Below the pieces are notes generated by a model. That model saw only the letters and a list, made by a program, of their open reading frames with translations, ran no database searches and had not been told where the DNA came from. This document shows positions 26,968 to 35,451 of a DNA stretch of 39,841 nucleotides, one piece after another. The DNA comes from CAZGQY01 sp964528035. Its GTDB lineage: Bacteria > Pseudomonadota > Gammaproteobacteria > Methylococcales > UBA1147. The number at the start of each line of letters is the position of its first letter. Positions within the stretch are counted from its first letter, which is position 1. The stretch covers positions 1-39,841 of the forward strand of contig CAZGQY010000014.1 in NCBI GenBank assembly GCA_964528035.1. The letters are read 5' to 3'. Made by a program: the position numbers and the translations under genes.

Positions 26968-28197
26968 CTATACAATTTCCGGGTGGGGAATCGGGATAAT
27001 GAATTTGCCTCCCTTATTTCTGTATTCGGCCTGCTGTCGCAATATTTCTTCTGAAAAGTTCCAGGGCAGCATCAATACGTAGTCCGGCATCGATTGCAAT
27101 ATTTTTTCCGGCGCGAAAATCGGGATATGCATACCCGGCATATATTTCCCTTGCTTATGAATATTAATGTCCACACAGAAATCAATCAGATCTGTTCCGA
27201 TTCCGATGTAGTTAATCAGCGTACTGCCTTTTGCTGCAGCTCCATATGCGGCGATACTCGCGCCCTTTGCTTTCAAATCCCGCAGCAATGTAATCAGTTC
27301 CTTTTTAACTGTTTTTACACGATCTGAAAAATCAAGATAATAATCAATCCTGTCAAAGCCTTCACGTTGTTCAATTTCCAGCATCTCTTTGACTCGCGGC
27401 CCCACGTTTTCATGCTTCTCAACAAACAGGCGCAATGATCCACCATGAATGGAAAGATGTTTTATATCGTTCAAATATAGATTATGCCGACGAAACAAAT
27501 TGTCCAGCGAGGTCACCGACAAATAAAGCAAATGTTCATGATAAATGGTATCGAATTCGTTATGATCAATCAGATCTTTAGCATAGGGGGCTTCAATAAC
27601 AGCGACGCCGGAATCTTTAAGAAGTATGCCAATACCCTCGACAAAACCATTGGTATCCGCAACATGAGCAAGTACATTATTACCATGAATCACATCGGCG
27701 GACTTTCCCTCCGCTTTCAGTTTCTTTGCCAGTTCCAGGGTAAAAAACGTATTCATGGTTGGCACACCAATTTTCTCGGCAGCTTCAGCAGGCCCCTCAG
27801 CCGGATCGATTCCTAATACCCCAATACCGTTTTCCACATAGTTTTTCAGCAAATATCCATCGTTACTTGCTAATTCCATAACAAAACTCGAAGAATCAAG
27901 CCCTCTGCGTTCAATCACACCCAGTACATTTTCCCGAGAATGCTTCAATAAAGTTTCGTTAACTGACGAAAAATAGGGATAGTCATCGCAAAATAATTCT
28001 TCTGGTGGTACAGATTTTGAAATCTGCATCATTCCGCAATTGGAGCAAAACGCAACCTCAAGAGGATGAGTGGGTTCATGTTCCTTAAGCTGCTGGTCAG
28101 TCAGCAACCTGTCCGCCAGAGGTGTAATACCAAGATCAAGAATAGTCTGCATCCCGGTCTCTGAACACGAACGACATTTAATAGTTTCTATAGACAT
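26968..28197 (-). CDS. NDP-sugar C-methyltransferase (TylC3/TcaB9-like)
   Basis: 409 aa. Zinc pairs are C8/C11 and C51/C54, with the N-terminal DLGITPLADRLL typical of sugar C-3-methyltransferases. SAM motif I is VMELASNDGYLL, and the C-terminal domain carries IAAYGAAAKGSTLIN. The active-site segment is IYHEHLLYLS, with the full Tyr-His-Glu-His pattern. It should add a branching methyl group to an NDP-4-keto-6-deoxysugar. Of the three methyltransferases here it is the most canonical. It follows the epimerase gene by 72 bases and has AAAGAG ahead of its ATG. Confidence 0.88.
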   Translation of the reverse strand: MSIETIKCRSCSETGMQTILDLGITPLADRLLTDQQLKEHEPTHPLEVAFCSNCGMMQISKSVPPEELFCDDYPYFSSVNETLLKHSRENVLGVIERRGLDSSSFVMELASNDGYLLKNYVENGIGVLGIDPAEGPAEAAEKIGVPTMNTFFTLELAKKLKAEGKSADVIHGNNVLAHVADTNGFVEGIGILLKDSGVAVIEAPYAKDLIDHNEFDTIYHEHLLYLSVTSLDNLFRRHNLYLNDIKHLSIHGGSLRLFVEKHENVGPRVKEMLEIEQREGFDRIDYYLDFSDRVKTVKKELITLLRDLKAKGASIAAYGAAAKGSTLINYIGIGTDLIDFCVDINIHKQGKYMPGMHIPIFAPEKILQSMPDYVLMLPWNFSEEILRQQAEYRNKGGKFIIPIPHPEIV

Positions 28198-28269
28198 CTT
28201 TAAACTCTTTCTCTAAGGCTGGAAGTATTAAAATAAAGTGACGATATACTTATCATTCGACGATGCTGT

Positions 28270-29295
28270 TTATTTAATCCACCGTAATGAATCATCAAGC
28301 TTACCTTCCTCAATCAACTGTTGAATATGTGAGATTCGCTTAAATTTTTCACCTTCGAATTCATCCAGTGTCAAGCCCACTTTCTTATAAGCTTCATAAA
28401 GTTGAACAATACCTCGCCGACAGGTCCATTGCGGTTTGAAGTTACGCAGGGTCAATGCAATATGGTTACAATCCACCCGGTAATTCCTAAGGTCTGGCCC
28501 AGCATCATCGGCAAAATCCACTTCACATCCGGGCACTACCTCATGAACAATCTCAGCAATCTCGCGAATCTGATAGTTTTCTGTGGTCAGACCTACATTA
28601 AAGCCTTTGTCATGAACCAAATCACGATCAGCCTCCAGACCGGCAATATAGGCTCTGCAGATATCTTCGACATGAACAATCGGACGCCAGGGATGACCAT
28701 CACTTTTAAGCATTACCTTACCGGTCGTAAACGCCCAGGCAGTTAAATTATTACAAACCAGATCAAATCTTATTCTTGGCGTTAACCCATACGCAGTAGA
28801 GGCACGGATATAGACAGGACTAAAAGAATCGTCCGCCAACTTGGTAAGACCCTGTTCTACCTTTACCTTGGACACTCCGTACGGAGTGACCGGATTAAAT
28901 TCGGCTGTTTCAGTCAAAAAGTCATTTCCCGCCGCACCATAATTGCTGCATGACGACGCAAAAAGGAAGCGCTTGGTTCCTGCCGCCTTGGCCAGTTCAG
29001 CAAGACGAATACTGGCTTTTTCGTTAATTTCTTCGGTTAAATGTGGCCTGTAATCACCCATTGGGTCATTTGAAAGACCCGCCAGATGAATAATTGCGTC
29101 GAAGTTTTCCACATCCTCGGCTTGTGCATCACGCACATCTTTCCTGATGTGCGGTACATCAGCCAGAGATCCTGTAAATGTGCAGGCCTCGAATAAATCG
29201 CTGTCATAGCCGACTACCTCATGATCACGTTCAAGAAGCATAGGAACAAGACAACTGCCGATATAGCCTTTATGGCCAGTTACTAATACTCGCAT
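28270..29295 (-). CDS. NAD-dependent sugar epimerase/dehydratase (extended SDR)
   Basis: 341 aa extended short-chain dehydrogenase. The NAD-binding motif GHKGYIG is at 7-13, DAIIHLAG at 66-73, and the catalytic Y-x-x-x-K is Y139/K143 with SSCSNYG ahead of it. WRPIVHVEDICRAY is the usual substrate-domain segment. The N-terminus lacks the TGHTGFKG-type signature of CDP-glucose 4,6-dehydratase (RfbG), so it is more likely an epimerase or reductase. GGAG lies 9 bases before the ATG, inside the rfbF end, and the genes are only 5 bases apart, so they are coupled. Substrate: probably a CDP-linked sugar. Confidence 0.87.
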   Translation of the reverse strand: MRVLVTGHKGYIGSCLVPMLLERDHEVVGYDSDLFEACTFTGSLADVPHIRKDVRDAQAEDVENFDAIIHLAGLSNDPMGDYRPHLTEEINEKASIRLAELAKAAGTKRFLFASSCSNYGAAGNDFLTETAEFNPVTPYGVSKVKVEQGLTKLADDSFSPVYIRASTAYGLTPRIRFDLVCNNLTAWAFTTGKVMLKSDGHPWRPIVHVEDICRAYIAGLEADRDLVHDKGFNVGLTTENYQIREIAEIVHEVVPGCEVDFADDAGPDLRNYRVDCNHIALTLRNFKPQWTCRRGIVQLYEAYKKVGLTLDEFEGEKFKRISHIQQLIEEGKLDDSLRWIK

Positions 29296-29300
29296 ACTGT

Positions 29301-30071
29301 TCAGCTCCAGGTTTTCCAGGGAGGATTACCGCCATCCCATAATGATTGCAAAAGATTACGGTCTCTTAAAGTATCCATGCACTGCCAAAAGGACGTGTGT
29401 TTGTACGCCATCAACTGGCCATTTTTAGCAAGCTGCTCCATCGGATCATGTTCCCACTGTGTCATGTCCCCTTCAATATAGTCGAATATTTCAGGTTCCA
29501 GCACAAAAAATGCACCGTTTATCCAGCCTTCACTGGTTTGTGGTTTTTCGGTAAAAGTCTTTACCTGGTCGCCATCAAATTCCAGATGGCCAAAGCGTGC
29601 CGCTGGCCGGACAACGGTCATCGTTGCCAAACGACCGTGAGCTCGATGAAATGCCAGCAATTTATTCAAATCCACATCGGAGACACCATCACCCCAGGTA
29701 AGCATGAATGTTTCGTCGCCAACCCATGGCTGCAACCGCTTTATCCTGCCACCGGTTAAAGTGGGCTGACCCGTATCGATAAGGTCGACAATCCAGTCGG
29801 TTTTACATTCGTCGTGGTTAAACACTTCTCCAGTTCCGGTATTGACACGCATACTCGGGCCAAGTGTCGTGTATTCGTAGAACCAGCGACGGATAAATTC
29901 ACCCTTATATCCCAGGGCAATTGCAAATTCGTTAAAACCATAATGAGAATAATGCTGCATTATGTGCCATATAATCGGAAAACCGCCAATTTCCACCATC
30001 GGTTTTGGCCGAATTTCGGTTTCTTCCGCTAATCTTGAGCCGACACCACCGGCTAACAAAGCAACTTTCAT
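29301..30071 (-). CDS. rfbF: Glucose-1-phosphate cytidylyltransferase
   Basis: 256 aa, the expected size. Makes CDP-glucose from CTP and glucose-1-phosphate, the entry to CDP-deoxysugars. The N-terminal nucleotidyltransferase loop LLAGGVGSRLAEETEIRPKP (5-24) and the IGGFPIIWHIM stretch are diagnostic, with WGDGVSDVD further on and a C-terminal FWQCMDTLRDRNLLQ. AAAGGA precedes the ATG by 6 bases. First gene of the five-gene minus-strand unit, divergent from the glycosyltransferase at 30533. The usual partner RfbG (CDP-glucose 4,6-dehydratase) is not in the window. Confidence 0.95.
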   Translation of the reverse strand: MKVALLAGGVGSRLAEETEIRPKPMVEIGGFPIIWHIMQHYSHYGFNEFAIALGYKGEFIRRWFYEYTTLGPSMRVNTGTGEVFNHDECKTDWIVDLIDTGQPTLTGGRIKRLQPWVGDETFMLTWGDGVSDVDLNKLLAFHRAHGRLATMTVVRPAARFGHLEFDGDQVKTFTEKPQTSEGWINGAFFVLEPEIFDYIEGDMTQWEHDPMEQLAKNGQLMAYKHTSFWQCMDTLRDRNLLQSLWDGGNPPWKTWS

Positions 30072-30183
30072 AGTAATCCTTTTATCCGTAAATCAAAGTA
30101 TTTGGAAAAACAAATCATTGCTAACACTAAAACCGGAATGATTGTCTTAAGAAAGGGTGAACCCCTAGATCTTAAAGGTAGCT

Positions 30184-30211
30184 GTTCTCACCAACGCGGT
30201 AAGAATTTTTT
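30184..30211 (+). terminator. Possible intrinsic terminator/attenuator hairpin
   Basis: TTCTCACC and GGTAAGAA pair 7 of 8 around a short loop and run into six T on the plus strand. It could block stray plus-strand transcription or attenuate the downstream glycosyltransferase. There is no plus-strand gene upstream that needs it. Confidence 0.35.
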
Positions 30212-30482
30212 AATATCGCGAACGGTTTTACACCCTTAATGCTTTATAGTATCAATTACTTTTATCGTTTATAAAAAACAGTATCGTAAACCACTGCTAA
30301 ACAATCAGTCCATCATACAGCCAACGACATGAATTCCTATAGTTCGATAAATAGAATGTCCGTAGTATTAACATAAACTGCGGATTTAATTATAGAGCGT
30401 CGAGGGTAATTTGCAACCTTCTAAAAATAGACTTCGAGTTACTTTTTAATCTCAACAATTGGCAACAATAACAGCGTATTTC

Positions 30483-30510
30483 ATGATAATCATGGCTATT
30501 TTATTATCAT
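30483..30510. promoter_or_regulatory. Inverted repeat ATGATAAT-N12-ATTATCAT, operator-like
   Basis: Perfect 8-bp arms at 30483-30490 and 30503-30510, ending 10 bases before the AGGAG of the glycosyltransferase gene. The half-site resembles a Fur-box arm (TGATAAT), but the spacing is wider than the classic 7-1-7 layout, so the binding protein is unknown. Confidence 0.4.
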
Positions 30511-30532
30511 TTAAAATTCAAGGAGTCATAGC

Positions 30533-31606
30533 TTGGAACAAACCATACTAGTCGCACTTTCATCCCATGGATTCGGCCATTTGGGTCAAATTACACCCAT
30601 TATTCGTGGTTTAAAAGCAATACGGCCAGATATTAAATGGGTTGTCCGCAGCCAATTGCCGAAATTCAAACTACTAGAAAAACTGGGCACTGATATAGAG
30701 ATTCAATCAGCATTCCTGGATATCGGAATGGTGCAAAAAAACGCACTCACTATCGACTTTGATCAAACTGCATTAAAGTATAAACAATTTCATAGTCAGT
30801 GGGATAACCGACTCAATGCTGAAATAGACGCATTACGGTCGATCAACCCCGATCTTGTACTCGTCAATATCCCATATTTAACGCTGGCAGCTGCTCAAAA
30901 ACTGGACATTCCAAATATTGCCTATTGCTCCTTAAATTGGGCAGAATTGTACCAGGAGTTTTTTAAGGAAAATCCGGAAGCGCAGTGCATAACTCAACAA
31001 ATGCTCTCTGCCTATAATCAAGCCTCTTGTTTCATACAACCCGCACCCGCAATGAATATGCCTGGAATCACCAATGGCGTACCCATTGGTCCCGTTGCGC
31101 AAATTGGAAACAATATTCGCGAACAGTTGAACCAACAAATCGGTATTCTATCCTCAGATATTCTGGTATTGGTATCATTGGGCGGAATGCAATTAACCAC
31201 GCACTGCAATGATTGGCCGCGGTTTCCTAATATGCGTTTACTGGTGCCGGAATCGTGGGAAAGCAAGCACCCGGATACCCTCGCATTAGAATCTCTGGGA
31301 CACTCGTTTTCAGACCTGATGGCTTCATCAAACGCGCTGATTTGCAAACCCGGTTACGGGAGCTTTGTCGAAGCAGCATGTTGCGGCACACCCGTTCTTT
31401 ATTTACCCAGGGCAAAATGGACAGAATCTGAGATATTGATCGACTGGCTAAATGGATTCCAAACCTGCATGGAATTATCACACTCAAAATTTGAAGAAGG
31501 TAATTTCCACGCCGAGATAGAAACACTTATTCGTGAAAAACGAAAAACCACTCCGGTAGCCAGCGGTATCCAACAGGCAATCACTAAGATTTGCACATTA
31601 TTGTAA
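30533..31606 (+). CDS. MurG-like GT-B glycosyltransferase (TTG start)
   Basis: 357 aa GT-B protein related to MurG/GT28 enzymes. A glycine-rich N-terminal SSHGFGHLGQ (about 9-18) precedes a C-terminal donor-binding segment KPGYGSFVEAACCGTPVLYLPR-like (about 269-290). No membrane helix is visible. The start is TTG, supported by a strong AGGAG (30521-30525) 7 bases upstream and by the immediately following start of the fold; no nearby in-frame ATG does better. It stands alone on the plus strand, divergent from the CDP-sugar operon, and could use its products. The acceptor is unknown. Confidence 0.72.
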   Translation: MEQTILVALSSHGFGHLGQITPIIRGLKAIRPDIKWVVRSQLPKFKLLEKLGTDIEIQSAFLDIGMVQKNALTIDFDQTALKYKQFHSQWDNRLNAEIDALRSINPDLVLVNIPYLTLAAAQKLDIPNIAYCSLNWAELYQEFFKENPEAQCITQQMLSAYNQASCFIQPAPAMNMPGITNGVPIGPVAQIGNNIREQLNQQIGILSSDILVLVSLGGMQLTTHCNDWPRFPNMRLLVPESWESKHPDTLALESLGHSFSDLMASSNALICKPGYGSFVEAACCGTPVLYLPRAKWTESEILIDWLNGFQTCMELSHSKFEEGNFHAEIETLIREKRKTTPVASGIQQAITKICTLL

Positions 31607-31665
31607 GCTTAGCACCATGCTGGCGAATCAACACCCTTGTCTATCAATTCTTCGATTTTGATCCG

Positions 31666-31683
31666 AGTATAATAAATTATACT
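31666..31683. repeat. 18-base AT palindrome
   Basis: AGTATAATAAATTATACT: 8-bp arms around AA, followed by a further TATACT about 12 bases on. It lies 60 bases after the glycosyltransferase stop. Operator-like or a weak transcript-end structure. Confidence 0.4.
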
Positions 31684-31900
31684 ATATCCTAAAATATACT
31701 CTTCCTTTATCAATTGCTACACCTTGATAAAGTAGTCCAAACAAGCAAAGCTTGTACCACGATTTGCTATCGTCTTTATACCTTTACTGCTTAGTAGTTA
31801 ACTAAAGGGTACACACTCAAATGACTACAATTACTCCAGGGATTTATCTGTCAAATGATAATTTTTAACATGATTATAATCAGTTAATCTAAACCCGGGT

Positions 31901-31943
31901 GTTTGTAGGATACAAACTACATTATCTTTTTTAAACTGTAGTT
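31901..31943. repeat. Two overlapping, mutually exclusive hairpins
   Basis: GTTTGTA-gga-TACAAAC (31901-31917) and AACTACA-N15-TGTAGTT (31915-31943) share bases 31915-31917, so in RNA only one can form. A T-rich stretch follows. This is the geometry of an attenuator, but both stems are AT-rich and weak. Confidence 0.35.
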
Positions 31944-32273
31944 CCTGTTTTTATGCAGCTTGCCAAACCTCCTCCCTGAAACAATCATTTCCAAAATGAA
32001 ATAACCATTCGCCGCTGCACGTATTTTGTCAAGCAAAGCAGGCTGTGGACTGCTTTCAAATAATTCACATTAATTGACCTGACGATGCTTAGAAAGCGGA
32101 ATACTCTGCAAAAGAATCTTTGAAATAACCAGGCTCGATCTATACAGGATTAAAAATTGACGACAAATACCATTGTTGCCTGTTTATTCGTAATCGGTTC
32201 CCTTTTATTGTCCTCGATTATCGTGTCATAATGAAGGCTTTTCATGTATCGATTAAGTTGGAGAAGATTTACC

Positions 32274-32792
32274 ATGACCCCATACAAGCGCTCTCTCTCC
32301 GCAATATTTTTGCTAACTGCTCTGATTACAGGCTGCGGTAGTGATTCAAATAAAAACGCTACCATCAGCATTAACAAACAAAAATCCACTAAACCGGTGA
32401 CAATTTCAGGACTGGTCTCCGATAAAAACGGGCCAGTAAAATCCGGCAAGATTATCGCCAAAGACGCCAATGGTAAAACTGTAGTCTCATCAAATTGGAA
32501 AGACGACACGCACTATTCCATCAAAGTACCAACCGGCACAGAATATCCGATCGAACTTGCAGCAGTAGGTGCTAAACAAAAATTGACTGTCGCGATTATC
32601 AGCCCTTCAACCAATAAACACGATATCTCACCCATCTCAACCAAAATAGCGACTAAGGCAAAATCGCTCGGTGGATACACGCCACAAAATTTGACACAGG
32701 CAGCACTCACCACAACGGCAATACCAGACAGTGACAGGACAGTTGGTGGATTTAAAGGCGATCCTACTAAACAATTCGGCGGCTGGCACTAA
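32274..32792 (+). CDS. Lipoprotein with carboxypeptidase-regulatory-like (Ig-fold) domain
   Basis: 172 aa from the ATG at 32274, chosen because it directly precedes a type II signal peptide: KR, hydrophobic FLLTALITG, then the lipobox Cys (LITG|C, residue ~20). An upstream in-frame ATG at 32244 would put ten extra polar residues first. Residues about 42-80 (ISGLVSDKNGPVKSGKI) fit a carboxypeptidase-regulatory/transthyretin-like beta-sandwich. The C-terminus is GGFKGDPTKQFGGWH. Probably attached to the outer membrane; function unknown. The esterase gene begins 31 bases downstream. Confidence 0.75.
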   Translation: MTPYKRSLSAIFLLTALITGCGSDSNKNATISINKQKSTKPVTISGLVSDKNGPVKSGKIIAKDANGKTVVSSNWKDDTHYSIKVPTGTEYPIELAAVGAKQKLTVAIISPSTNKHDISPISTKIATKAKSLGGYTPQNLTQAALTTTAIPDSDRTVGGFKGDPTKQFGGWH

Positions 32793-32823
32793 TCGATTAA
32801 TATTTTTTCAAAGTTAAAAACCA

Positions 32824-33483
32824 GTGACTATAAATGAATTGACTGCAATCGAAGTCAATCCCACTGGAGAGGCCAACGCATGCGTCATCTGGCTACATGG
32901 GCTGGGCGCCAGCGGCCATGATTTCGAGCCCGTTGTGCCGGCATTGAACCTTCCTGCTCATTTGGCGGTTCGTTTTGTGTTCCCACACGCACCGGAACAA
33001 GCAGTCACGATAAACGGTGGTATGGTAATGCGCGCCTGGTACGACATTATCGACCAATCGCTGGATCGAAAAATAGATTTATCCGGTATAGAACAATCAG
33101 TTAAATTAACCAATCAACTGATATTACGGGAAATCGACAACGGCTTTGATCCATCCCGTATTATTTTGGCGGGATTTTCCCAAGGGGGTGTAATCGCACT
33201 TGAGGCTGGCCTGCGGTTCAAATCGAAGCTGGCCGGTGTCATCGCACTCTCGACCTATCTGGCTGACGAAAAACACGTTCCTGTCGGTAATACACCCATC
33301 TTTATGGGTCACGGAACTTATGACCCGATCGTTCCAATGGTACTGGGAAAGAAAGCCTGCGACCTATTATCTAATAATGGCCATGCGGTCGAATGGCACG
33401 ACTACCCCATGGATCACTCTGTATGTATTGAGGAAATTATTGAAATTGGGCAATGGATGACGCTGCGACTATCGATAAACTAG
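32824..33483 (+). CDS. Alpha/beta-hydrolase carboxylesterase (acyl-protein thioesterase-like)
   Basis: 219 aa, the usual size for phospholipase/carboxylesterase (Abhydrolase_2) enzymes such as Pseudomonas EstB and eukaryotic APT1. Catalytic triad candidates are Ser119 in GFSQGG, Asp167 in GTYDPIVP and His198 in YPMDHSV. The oxyanion segment is WLHGLGASGHDF (23-34). No signal peptide, so cytoplasmic. The start is a GTG with no clear Shine-Dalgarno; it is 31 bases after the lipoprotein stop, so the two may be co-transcribed. The natural substrate is unknown. Confidence 0.9.
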   Translation: MTINELTAIEVNPTGEANACVIWLHGLGASGHDFEPVVPALNLPAHLAVRFVFPHAPEQAVTINGGMVMRAWYDIIDQSLDRKIDLSGIEQSVKLTNQLILREIDNGFDPSRIILAGFSQGGVIALEAGLRFKSKLAGVIALSTYLADEKHVPVGNTPIFMGHGTYDPIVPMVLGKKACDLLSNNGHAVEWHDYPMDHSVCIEEIIEIGQWMTLRLSIN

Positions 33484-33547
33484 CCACTCCTTAGATAAAA
33501 TATAAATATGGATAATTCTTCGTTGGGTTTATATTATTAACCCTTCT

Positions 33548-35386
33548 ATGAATTCCGGGACAGACAAAAAACTTATCGCTTCGAGTATCCTTAGCGTTAT
33601 CCTGGGAATGGCTCTCATGTTTTGGGCGTTGACTCGAATTGACATCTACGACACAGATAATCTTACACTCATTGGGCTTTGTGTTTCTATAACGGCAATT
33701 GCTGCTTACACTGTGTTTCGACTGTCAGCAAAGCAGTCGACAACAGGTCAAACAGACGTTTATAGACTGTTTCCAGATTCCAATCCAGACCCTGTATTCA
33801 GGCTGTCCAGCAAAGGAAATATCGAGTATGCGAATCCTGCAGCGTACTCTCTACTGCAACAAATCTCCCATTCCCCCGATGCCAGGTTTGTGGACTTATT
33901 ACCGACTGATCTCGACGACAGACTGAAGACTTTTACTCGGCTAAACAAGCAGCGTGAAATATGGGAATATCCAAGACAAAACCGATTTTTCCGAGGTGCG
34001 ATACATAGTTTAACCAATGACAAGTGCTCGCATCTTTATCTTACCGACATTACTCAACAAAAAAATACCGAACACGAACTTATTTTTCAGGCGACACACA
34101 ATCCACTGACCTCTTTGCCGAATCGTCAGATTCTTCAGGATAATCTGGAAGACCGCTTACATAAAGCCGATCCATTCGCTTTGATGTCAATCAGCCTGGA
34201 TCGATTGCAAGTTATTTCAGGCAGTTTAGGCTATACGATTGGTGATGCAGTGACTACTGCAGTCGCAGAAAGATTCGTAAAGGTACTTGAACAAATATCA
34301 GATATTCCAGGCGATTTTTGTTTGTTTCAACTGGATAATGCAGATTTTACAGTCATTCTCGACCAATACAAGAACCCAAGTACGCTAAGCAGAATTGCCC
34401 ATAGATTTATGAAATGTATGGACACACCACTCTATATATTAAATCGGGAATATTTCACCACCATCAGCATCGGCATCAGCATCTTTCCTGAAGATGGGCA
34501 AGACTCTATTACACTGCTGAGAAATGCCGACAGTGCAAGACATCGGGCTATCACCGAAGATGGAAACAGTGAATTTTTTTACAGCCACGAGATGTCTGAC
34601 ACTCAACCGGAAACACTGTCTCTGGAAAACTTTCTGCGTCATGCGATAGAACACAACGAACTGGAAATTTATTATCAACCACAGATTTGCATAAAAAGCT
34701 GCCGCGCTATCGGTATGGAAGCCGTATTGCGATGGAATCATCCTGAACGGGGATTCGTGATGCCGGATAAATTTATCCCAATTGCCGAAGAAACCGGGTT
34801 GATCACACCAATAGGCGATTGGTTACTATACGAAGCCTGTAAACAAACTCGACTCTGGCAAGACAATGGCATCGGCGGATTAACACTGGCAGTCAATGTC
34901 TCCCGACGCCAGTTTCATCCGAAAAAATTTGTCGAGCGTGTTAATCATGCATTGACCAGCACTGGATTGAAAGCGGCAACTCTTGAACTTGAAATTACGG
35001 AAAGTGCAGCCCTGAGGGAATTGGATGAAACCAAGACTATGCTTGCAATTCTTAAAGACCAAGGCATCAATTTATCCATCGATGATTTTGGTACAGGCTG
35101 GTCGTCACTCACCTACTTAAAACATTTCTCGGTCAACAAAATAAAGATAGATCAGTCCTTTGTCAAAAATCTGATTCACGACCCATTCGATGCCGCCATT
35201 TGTCGGTCGGTAATCACATTGGGGCACAGTCTGGGTATGACAGTACTTGCCGAAGGCGTTGAAAGCATCGAGCAATTGAATTGGCTGAAAAATGAAAACT
35301 GTGATCAAATCCAGGGCTATTACTACAGCAAGCCACTTCCAGCGACTGAATTTGAGACCTACGTTCGGTCGATGAACAAACACTAA
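33548..35386 (+). CDS. Membrane EAL-domain phosphodiesterase with degenerate GGDEF and PAS
   Basis: 612 aa. Two N-terminal membrane helices (about 10-28 and 38-57), a PAS-like region (about 72-170), a GGDEF fold (about 175-345) and an EAL domain (about 360-605). The GGDEF motif is lost (LDNADF at 262-267), so no cyclase activity is expected. The EAL catalytic residues look intact: Glu391 (EAV), Asn450, Glu482, Asp512-Asp513 in DDFGTGWSS, Lys533 and Glu569. It should cleave c-di-GMP to pGpG at the inner membrane, with the GGDEF remnant perhaps sensing GTP. No obvious Shine-Dalgarno. It lies 64 bases after the esterase. Confidence 0.92.
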   Translation: MNSGTDKKLIASSILSVILGMALMFWALTRIDIYDTDNLTLIGLCVSITAIAAYTVFRLSAKQSTTGQTDVYRLFPDSNPDPVFRLSSKGNIEYANPAAYSLLQQISHSPDARFVDLLPTDLDDRLKTFTRLNKQREIWEYPRQNRFFRGAIHSLTNDKCSHLYLTDITQQKNTEHELIFQATHNPLTSLPNRQILQDNLEDRLHKADPFALMSISLDRLQVISGSLGYTIGDAVTTAVAERFVKVLEQISDIPGDFCLFQLDNADFTVILDQYKNPSTLSRIAHRFMKCMDTPLYILNREYFTTISIGISIFPEDGQDSITLLRNADSARHRAITEDGNSEFFYSHEMSDTQPETLSLENFLRHAIEHNELEIYYQPQICIKSCRAIGMEAVLRWNHPERGFVMPDKFIPIAEETGLITPIGDWLLYEACKQTRLWQDNGIGGLTLAVNVSRRQFHPKKFVERVNHALTSTGLKAATLELEITESAALRELDETKTMLAILKDQGINLSIDDFGTGWSSLTYLKHFSVNKIKIDQSFVKNLIHDPFDAAICRSVITLGHSLGMTVLAEGVESIEQLNWLKNENCDQIQGYYYSKPLPATEFETYVRSMNKH

Positions 35387-35451
35387 TAAGATACACCAAG
35401 CCAAATAAACAACACACTAAGACACCGAATATTTCAATAATCACCTGATTT

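Larger units (their letters stand above)
30072..30532. other. 461-base divergent promoter region rfbF / glycosyltransferase
   Basis: AT-rich, with no gene-like ORF. It holds the promoters of both divergent units. Visible structures are a hairpin followed by six T on the plus strand (about 30184-30211) and an 8-bp inverted repeat just before the glycosyltransferase ribosome-binding site (30483-30510). No JUMPStart/ops element could be confirmed. Confidence 0.65.
31607..32273. other. 667-base intergenic region with repeats
   Basis: No gene-like ORF on either strand. It contains an 18-base palindrome at 31666-31683 and two overlapping, mutually exclusive hairpins at 31901-31917 and 31915-31943. 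The promoter for the lipoprotein gene should lie in the last part; GGAG stands about 10 bases before that ATG. No known riboswitch class could be recognised by eye. Confidence 0.6.

Noticed and set aside
30170..30190. GGTAGC in the rfbF upstream region as an RfaH ops/JUMPStart element
   Set aside because: Only six bases fit, the orientation is away from the rfbF operon, and the rest of the ops consensus is absent.
31607..32273. c-di-GMP or other known riboswitch upstream of the lipoprotein gene
   Set aside because: None of the conserved core segments of a known class could be found by reading; only weak AT-rich hairpins are present.
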